Assembly: GCF_017310645.1 (NCBI RefSeq)
Contig: NZ_JAFLRH010000007.1
Coordinates: 1-64,000 of the forward strand
Direction: 5' to 3'
From: Paradesulfitobacterium ferrireducens
GTDB taxonomy: Bacteria; Bacillota; Desulfitobacteriia; Desulfitobacteriales; Desulfitobacteriaceae
DNA: 64,000 nt
Of the stretch, positions 59,561-64,000 are shown in pieces. The position numbers and the translations under genes are program-made. The notes under the pieces are model-generated. The model did not search any database and had not been told where the DNA came from. It was given only the letters and a program-made list of their open reading frames with translations. Within the stretch, counting starts at the first letter, position 1, and each line of letters begins with the position of its first letter.

Positions 59561-61764
59561 ACTGTCATACCTTTCCATGATTCAAATACATCATCCCGGA
59601 TGGCCTTGATCACATTTTCCTTCGAAAAATGCCGCTGTACGTATTGCCTGGAATTATTAACCATACGGTTCAGCAATTCGTAGTTATCATAAGCTTGAAT
59701 AAGATGCTGGGCAAAGGCATCCTCCTGAGCGCAAATGAAAAGCTGGTTTGCTGTTTCCTTTAGTCCTTCCGCCCCGATGCTTGTGGTAATGACCGGAATC
59801 TGATAATACATGGCCTCGATCAATTTGCCCTTGATCCCTGCGCCGTACCTTAAAGGAATCACAGCCAACCTGCAATTCTGATAGTATGTTTGAAGCTCTT
59901 CTTCGCTGACGGCCCCGGTTAAGTGAACGCTCTCAGACTCGAGCATTCGCACAGCCTCAGGGGGATTCGCGCCAATAATATATAATTTAAGGCCGGGAAT
60001 CTCTCTCAACACGTAGGGGAAGATATCCTTCAAAAACCATAACACCGCATCGATGTTTGGCCGGTGCTGAAACCCTCCGACAAAAAGGAGATCCCTTCTT
60101 AATTCAAGCGGCCGGTTCTTTTTGGGTTCCTCTCCGCTAAAAATATAGGCCGGAATGGTTTTGATCTTTCCCAACGGAAAATGTTGTTTGATTTCACTGA
60201 CTTCAACTTGAGACGGATAATACACGACATCTGAATTCCTGATGATTTCAAACTCCAGTTTCCTCCATCGTTCGGAAGACTTTAACACCTTGCGGTTTCC
60301 GGTTACTTCGTACTCCCGCAGTTCTCTTAAGTAATGCAAATCATGGCCATAATACAAGACTTTGGCCTTGGTATGTTTCTTTAGGAAATCAAGGTATTTA
60401 ACGGCTATATTCGGCCGGTTAAGGTAGACATAATCGATCGTGGATGCATTGGCCTTGATCCAATCCCGGTAATGATTCTTATACCAGTTTCCGTACAGGA
60501 CCTCCACCCCGATTTGCTGCAGCTGGGACGTATAGGGTTCGTGGCAGAAAAAATTATCCCCTATGAACTTGACATTAAACCCCATCTCCGCAAAAAAATT
60601 CAGATAGTGGAAGGTGGTTCGGGAACCGGCATCTTTGTCATAACGCGGCACATAATGGTCAATGACAAGAATCGTTTTTCGATAAAGGCTTCGGTCCCTG
60701 GCGCAAAAAATATCCACCCCATTCGGCGAATTTTCCTGAGCCAGAACCTCCCCCCACTTTTGCAAAAACTTGCTCTGATTTTCAGCTTGAGCACGTTTAA
60801 CCCCTGAAGAGGATTCATGAGCCATTAAAGTTTCTCCGACATGCACAACCACAGATTTCGGTTGGTAAAGCACCTTATACCCTTTTTCCCTGACTTCAAA
60901 GGCCAGATCCGCCTCTTCCATTGACCCCGGAGTATATCTTAAGTCAAAGCCTCCGATTTCCCGCCAGAGATCCGCCCGCATCATGATGGCCCCGGAAATG
61001 AAGTCTACTTCCTTGACGTAGTTATATTCCGGTTTCTCCGGGTTATCAAAGCGGCCAAAACGGGCGGCAGCGCCGTCTCTCCAAATTATCCCTCCGGCCT
61101 CCTGCAGTTTCCCGTCAGGATATAGAAGTTTTGAGCCGACCAAACCGGCTTGCCGATCATTGTGCATCAAGTCAAGGAGCGGCTGCAGCCACCCTTTTTG
61201 CACCTTGGTATCATGGCGTAGAAACAAAATATACTTTCCCCGCACCTTGTCCGCAGCCTGATTGAACTGACGCAACAACCCTAATTTATCCGGGAAGCGC
61301 AGCACTTGAATTCCCTCAAGATAATCAACCGCGCTCCCCGTACAAGCCGCAGATGCGTCATCGATGAGAATGATTTCATAATCCACTTGCCCGGTATTGA
61401 CGTAAATCGCCTGTAAGCAGGTATAAGTCAGCGTCCATTCATTTTGAACAGGAATGATAATCGAAACCAACGGCTGTGAGGATTGGTTAAAGCGCAGGAT
61501 TTCAAAACGGTTTAATTCCTTGAACAATTCCAGCTTCTCTTTTTTCTCTGGAATGTACCTTAGAAGGTAGGACTCGATTCTTAGGCCCATATCCCTCAGA
61601 CTTTCGTTACGCAAACACCAAACCAACTTGGCGAAGTTGGCAAAATTCAAGTGTTTGATAAATATGGCCGGATGATGAAAAATGATGTGCGTCAATTTGA
61701 GGCTGTGCAGAGCAACCGCCAGGATTGCTTTTTTAAGCTGATTGAAATCAAGCATGTTATTCAT
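59557..61764 (-). CDS. Two-domain glycosyltransferase (GT2 + GT4-like)
   Basis: A 735-residue protein. After about 95 residues comes a GT2 domain (about 98-330): [40 protein letters not shown], and [17 protein letters not shown] linker leads into a GT-B domain (about 365-725): [50 protein letters not shown] and [25 protein letters not shown], the nucleotide-sugar site of GT4. Both active sites look complete. It heads the heptose operon, so it may add heptose to a surface glycan; acceptor and order are unknown. No membrane helix is clear. Confidence 0.87.
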   Translation of the reverse strand: MNNMLDFNQLKKAILAVALHSLKLTHIIFHHPAIFIKHLNFANFAKLVWCLRNESLRDMGLRIESYLLRYIPEKKEKLELFKELNRFEILRFNQSSQPLVSIIIPVQNEWTLTYTCLQAIYVNTGQVDYEIILIDDASAACTGSAVDYLEGIQVLRFPDKLGLLRQFNQAADKVRGKYILFLRHDTKVQKGWLQPLLDLMHNDRQAGLVGSKLLYPDGKLQEAGGIIWRDGAAARFGRFDNPEKPEYNYVKEVDFISGAIMMRADLWREIGGFDLRYTPGSMEEADLAFEVREKGYKVLYQPKSVVVHVGETLMAHESSSGVKRAQAENQSKFLQKWGEVLAQENSPNGVDIFCARDRSLYRKTILVIDHYVPRYDKDAGSRTTFHYLNFFAEMGFNVKFIGDNFFCHEPYTSQLQQIGVEVLYGNWYKNHYRDWIKANASTIDYVYLNRPNIAVKYLDFLKKHTKAKVLYYGHDLHYLRELREYEVTGNRKVLKSSERWRKLEFEIIRNSDVVYYPSQVEVSEIKQHFPLGKIKTIPAYIFSGEEPKKNRPLELRRDLLFVGGFQHRPNIDAVLWFLKDIFPYVLREIPGLKLYIIGANPPEAVRMLESESVHLTGAVSEEELQTYYQNCRLAVIPLRYGAGIKGKLIEAMYYQIPVITTSIGAEGLKETANQLFICAQEDAFAQHLIQAYDNYELLNRMVNNSRQYVQRHFSKENVIKAIRDDVFESWKGMTV

Positions 61765-61929
61765 CAGTTCGTTTCTTTCTGTGATTCGGTAACATAAATT
61801 TGCATACCTCTTATTCTGCCCGTCGAGTCTATATTTGATTCATAATTAAAACAACAGGTGGTAAACCGGCGAAGTTTGGGCTAAAATCGAGATATACTAA
61901 CCCTAATTGCTGAACTTAGGAGGAATTAC

Positions 61930-62910
61930 ATGCTCCCGGTAAAAATAATAAGAATTCCCACTGGCTTGCCTGTGGGAAAGGTGAACATATATTTAATTAA
62001 AGTAAAGCCCTATACCCTCATTGATGCAGGACCTATGACCAATGATTCCCTAACAATCTTAGACGAAGCACTTAAACAAGAAGGGATTCGCCTTAACGCA
62101 ATTGAACAAATTATCTTAACCCACGGTCACGGCGACCACACTGGGCTCGCAGATACGCTTTATGAACTGATCCGGGCCAAAATATATCTTCACGAAAATG
62201 ATCTGGCCAAGGCCCAATCCGGATACTGGCAGCTTGATCAAGACTTATTAAGCCGTCTGGGCATTCCGCCTTCAGAAGTGCGTGAGGTTATAGATACTTT
62301 CAGGAGACGCAATCAGACCTTTGGCAGCAAGCTTAAATACGCAATTCCGGTGTCCGGCGGAGAGATATTTAGGTTGGGGGACTATAAACTTGAAATCATC
62401 CCCACGCCAGGCCATTCCCCGGGCAGTATCAGCATTTTTGAACATTTTACCGGCGCCCTTTTCTCCGGGGACCATTTCTTAGCCGGGATTACGCCTAACC
62501 CCGTTCTCGAACCTGATGCATCAGGATACTGGAACTCAACCTCCCGCCAATATTTGAAAAGCTTGCGCGATATTCTCCAGTTGCAGTTATCGATTATCTA
62601 TCCCGGGCACGGAGAAATTTTTGACGATCCTGACACGAAAGCGTTTGAGGTCTTTGATAACTATACAACCCGGATGGACGAAATCTATCCTCATCTTTGT
62701 GCCGGAGCTCATACTCCTTACGCTTTAGCAAAAAAAATATACCCCTGGGTCCAGGGGTTTGAAACATTTCTGGCTGTTTCTAAAGTAGTCGGAATGCTTG
62801 ATCTCATGCAGGCCGCCGGCCAAGTGGAAATGCAAGAGCGAGGCCAGGTTATAGAGTTTGCGGCATCAATTTTACCTTACCCCAAACCGCTAACCGATCT
62901 TCCCAAATGA
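61930..62910 (+). CDS. MBL-fold metallo-hydrolase
   Basis: A 326-residue metallo-beta-lactamase-fold hydrolase with the classical metal motif LTHGHGDHTGLAD (near 64-76), then IPTPGHSPGSISIFEH, SGDHFLAGI and IYPGHGEIF. The C-terminal 90-residue helical part (YTTRMDEIYPHL...) resembles the winged-helix/LACTB2-like extension. It is likely a thioester or small-molecule hydrolase with unknown substrate. CTTAGGAGGAATTAC precedes ATG 61930. Its last 62 bp are antisense to the end of the UPF0280 gene. Confidence 0.88.
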   Translation: MLPVKIIRIPTGLPVGKVNIYLIKVKPYTLIDAGPMTNDSLTILDEALKQEGIRLNAIEQIILTHGHGDHTGLADTLYELIRAKIYLHENDLAKAQSGYWQLDQDLLSRLGIPPSEVREVIDTFRRRNQTFGSKLKYAIPVSGGEIFRLGDYKLEIIPTPGHSPGSISIFEHFTGALFSGDHFLAGITPNPVLEPDASGYWNSTSRQYLKSLRDILQLQLSIIYPGHGEIFDDPDTKAFEVFDNYTTRMDEIYPHLCAGAHTPYALAKKIYPWVQGFETFLAVSKVVGMLDLMQAAGQVEMQERGQVIEFAASILPYPKPLTDLPK

Positions 62911-63595
62911 TTACAGCTCCTTGAACTCCTTCGATATTGGAAACAAAATCGATGGCTTTTTCAAGATCTGTACCGTCTTTTACCCGGTTTCCGGCAGCGG
63001 TAGCGACTGCATCCGCCAGGGCAGTGGACACAGAGAGAATCACCACTGCGTCAGCCTGACCGAAACTAAGAGAATGCCCAATTTTCCCGGATGAGGTGCA
63101 GATCCCTAAAGGAGTATGCTCCGGCCTTATTTCAAGGGCAATTTTATTAGATAAGGGTGATGATCCTGCGAAAATCCCGATGTAACGCTTCCGGCTCGAA
63201 CGCAGAAAAATATCTCCACCGTTCTCTACGATAACATCCCGCGAACGCTTGGCTATCCGTTTCCCAACCAATTCCGATACGGCTCCAGCTACCGCAGCCA
63301 TGGGCCCAACCCCGGCAAGCCTTCCGGCCTCTGCCATCATAGCCGCGATCGGGGGAGCATCCGGCAGCACGTTATGTGGGGTCAGGGCCGTTAAAAACTG
63401 CGGATCGCGGACAAGGTATTCCTCTAAGGGACGGCGCACGTCCGCAATCACACTTTGAACCCAGTGCACCATCTCCTCTGAAAAACGATCTTTGCGAATC
63501 CCGATGTCCAAGTCCGTTTCCTTCACCATCACCTGAAAATGAACTAAATCCAGTTGACGGTGCTGTTGCCGGTAGGTGCGTTCGCGATAATCCAC
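62849..63595 (-). CDS. UPF0280 family protein (ApbE-like fold)
   Basis: A 248-residue protein with the family blocks FLTALTPHNVLPDAPPIAAMMAEAGRLAGVGPMAAVAGAVSE in pieces, VENGGDIFLRS, PLGICTSSGKIGHSLSFGQADAVVILS and ALADAVATAAGNRV. In Methanosarcina a COG2122 member supports homocysteine formation from sulfide and aspartate semialdehyde with a DUF39 protein and a NIL-ferredoxin. The GTG start at 63595 directly follows the ferredoxin stop, with GGAGG about 12 bases upstream inside that gene, so the two are coupled. The 3' end overlaps the convergent MBL gene by 62 bp. Confidence 0.85.
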   Translation of the reverse strand: MDYRERTYRQQHRQLDLVHFQVMVKETDLDIGIRKDRFSEEMVHWVQSVIADVRRPLEEYLVRDPQFLTALTPHNVLPDAPPIAAMMAEAGRLAGVGPMAAVAGAVSELVGKRIAKRSRDVIVENGGDIFLRSSRKRYIGIFAGSSPLSNKIALEIRPEHTPLGICTSSGKIGHSLSFGQADAVVILSVSTALADAVATAAGNRVKDGTDLEKAIDFVSNIEGVQGAVIIWEDRLAVWGKVKLMPQTL

Positions 63596-63997
63596 TTATA
63601 GCCGGACCTCCATTGCCCGCATCGGGCAGACTTTCACGCAGAGCTGGCATACCACACAGTTATCTCCATCGAACTTAACTTCCATGGAACTCCGTTCCAT
63701 ATACAGGGCTCCGGTCGGACAAATCGCCGTACATGCTCCGCACATGACGCATTTTGCATCATTGCGGATCACCTCTTGATTCAAGTCTTGAACAGACACC
63801 CCGATTTCGCGCAGATAATCGAATCCTCGTTCGCTCTGGTCCCCAATAACTTCAAGCACCATCGTGCCTTCTTTCTGCGGATTGACATCGGCTTTTACGA
63901 TATTTACCACTAAGTCATAGTCTTTAACCAACCGGTACACGATCGGTTTGACTGAGATATCCGTACCAAAACGTAAAACGATTCTCTTAGGAGACAT
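63596..63997 (-). CDS. NIL-domain ferredoxin
   Basis: A 133-residue protein. Residues 3-75 are a NIL domain (RIVLRFGTDISVKPIVYRLVKDYDL, ADVNPQKEGTMVLEVIG), otherwise found in methionine-importer ATPases. Residues 82-130 hold two [4Fe-4S] motifs: CVMCGACTAICPTG and CVVCQLCVKVCP. This architecture with UPF0280 and DUF39 is linked to homocysteine biosynthesis in anaerobes. The ATG at 63997 lies three bases from the window edge, so its upstream gene is not visible. Confidence 0.9.
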   Translation of the reverse strand: MSPKRIVLRFGTDISVKPIVYRLVKDYDLVVNIVKADVNPQKEGTMVLEVIGDQSERGFDYLREIGVSVQDLNQEVIRNDAKCVMCGACTAICPTGALYMERSSMEVKFDGDNCVVCQLCVKVCPMRAMEVRL

Positions 63998-64000
63998 ATC

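Noticed and set aside
1-64000. tRNA, rRNA or CRISPR loci
   Set aside because: No cloverleaf with a GGTTCGAATCC-type arm, no rRNA motif and no regularly spaced direct repeats were seen by eye; a covariance-model scan was not possible.

Overview
The window looks like chromosomal DNA of an anaerobic, endospore-forming Firmicute of the Peptococcaceae / Desulfitobacteriaceae type (Desulfosporosinus- or Desulfitobacterium-like). This is inferred from the gene families: a complete anaerobic (cbi) cobalamin pathway, a menaquinone-linked ETF dehydrogenase module, spoVK and DegV, Gram-positive LexA boxes, strong AGGAGG ribosome sites and frequent TTG/GTG starts. The genus is not proven by the sequence. 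No rRNA, tRNA or CRISPR array was seen.

Layout. 1-1234: right-hand part of an IS4/IS1634-type insertion sequence next to a DoxX-family gene that has lost its 5' end. 1297-15672: anaerobic cobalamin locus. cbiD comes first, then a cobalamin riboswitch with a terminator, then cbiET-cbiL-cbiF-cbiG-cbiH-cbiJ-cbiX-cbiC-cbiP-cbiB-cbiA-cobO-pduX-cobD, nearly all overlapping. It covers cobalt insertion, ring contraction, amidation, adenosylation and the aminopropanol arm; cobU, cobS and cobT are not in the window. 15673-16184: a gene-free leader with two copies of a TATGCA-N4-TGCATA dyad. 16185-23088: hbd-crt-etfB-etfA-(ETF:quinone iron-sulfur oxidoreductase)-thl, a beta-oxidation/butyrate-type module without its acyl-CoA dehydrogenase.

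23254-36483: mixed housekeeping genes: a two-P-loop ATPase, gap-pyk, small proteins, an MBL-fold hydrolase, a DUF896 (YnzC) gene, an M23 endopeptidase with LysM and G5 domains, a YbgC-like thioesterase, DegV, a D,D-carboxypeptidase and a YtvI-like permease. 35140-46631: miaB, a YlbF/YmcA (Ric) family gene, mutS, a hydantoinase-like and HDAC-like pair, mutL, an RsmJ-like methyltransferase, miaA and hfq, joining tRNA modification and mismatch repair. 46842-52918: typA, spoVK, a cystathionine beta-lyase-like PLP enzyme, lepB and ddl.

53061-56391: lexA faces a YneA-like LysM gene across a compact promoter region with LexA boxes, followed by an M23 peptidase, a second D,D-carboxypeptidase and a small Cys-rich protein. 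56530-61764 (minus strand): a glycan operon: a large double glycosyltransferase, then hddA, gmhA, hddC and gmhB, which together would make nucleotide-activated D-glycero-D-manno-heptose. 61930-64000: a second MBL hydrolase running tail-to-tail into a UPF0280 gene and a NIL-domain ferredoxin, a pair linked in other anaerobes to homocysteine formation.

The most useful leads are the SOS-controlled lexA/yneA-like intergenic region, the coupled hydantoinase-HDAC pair inside mutSL, the heptose operon in a Gram-positive, the paired dyads and nested hairpin in the ETF operon, and several Cys-rich proteins or tails. I did not find a system I can call wholly undescribed.
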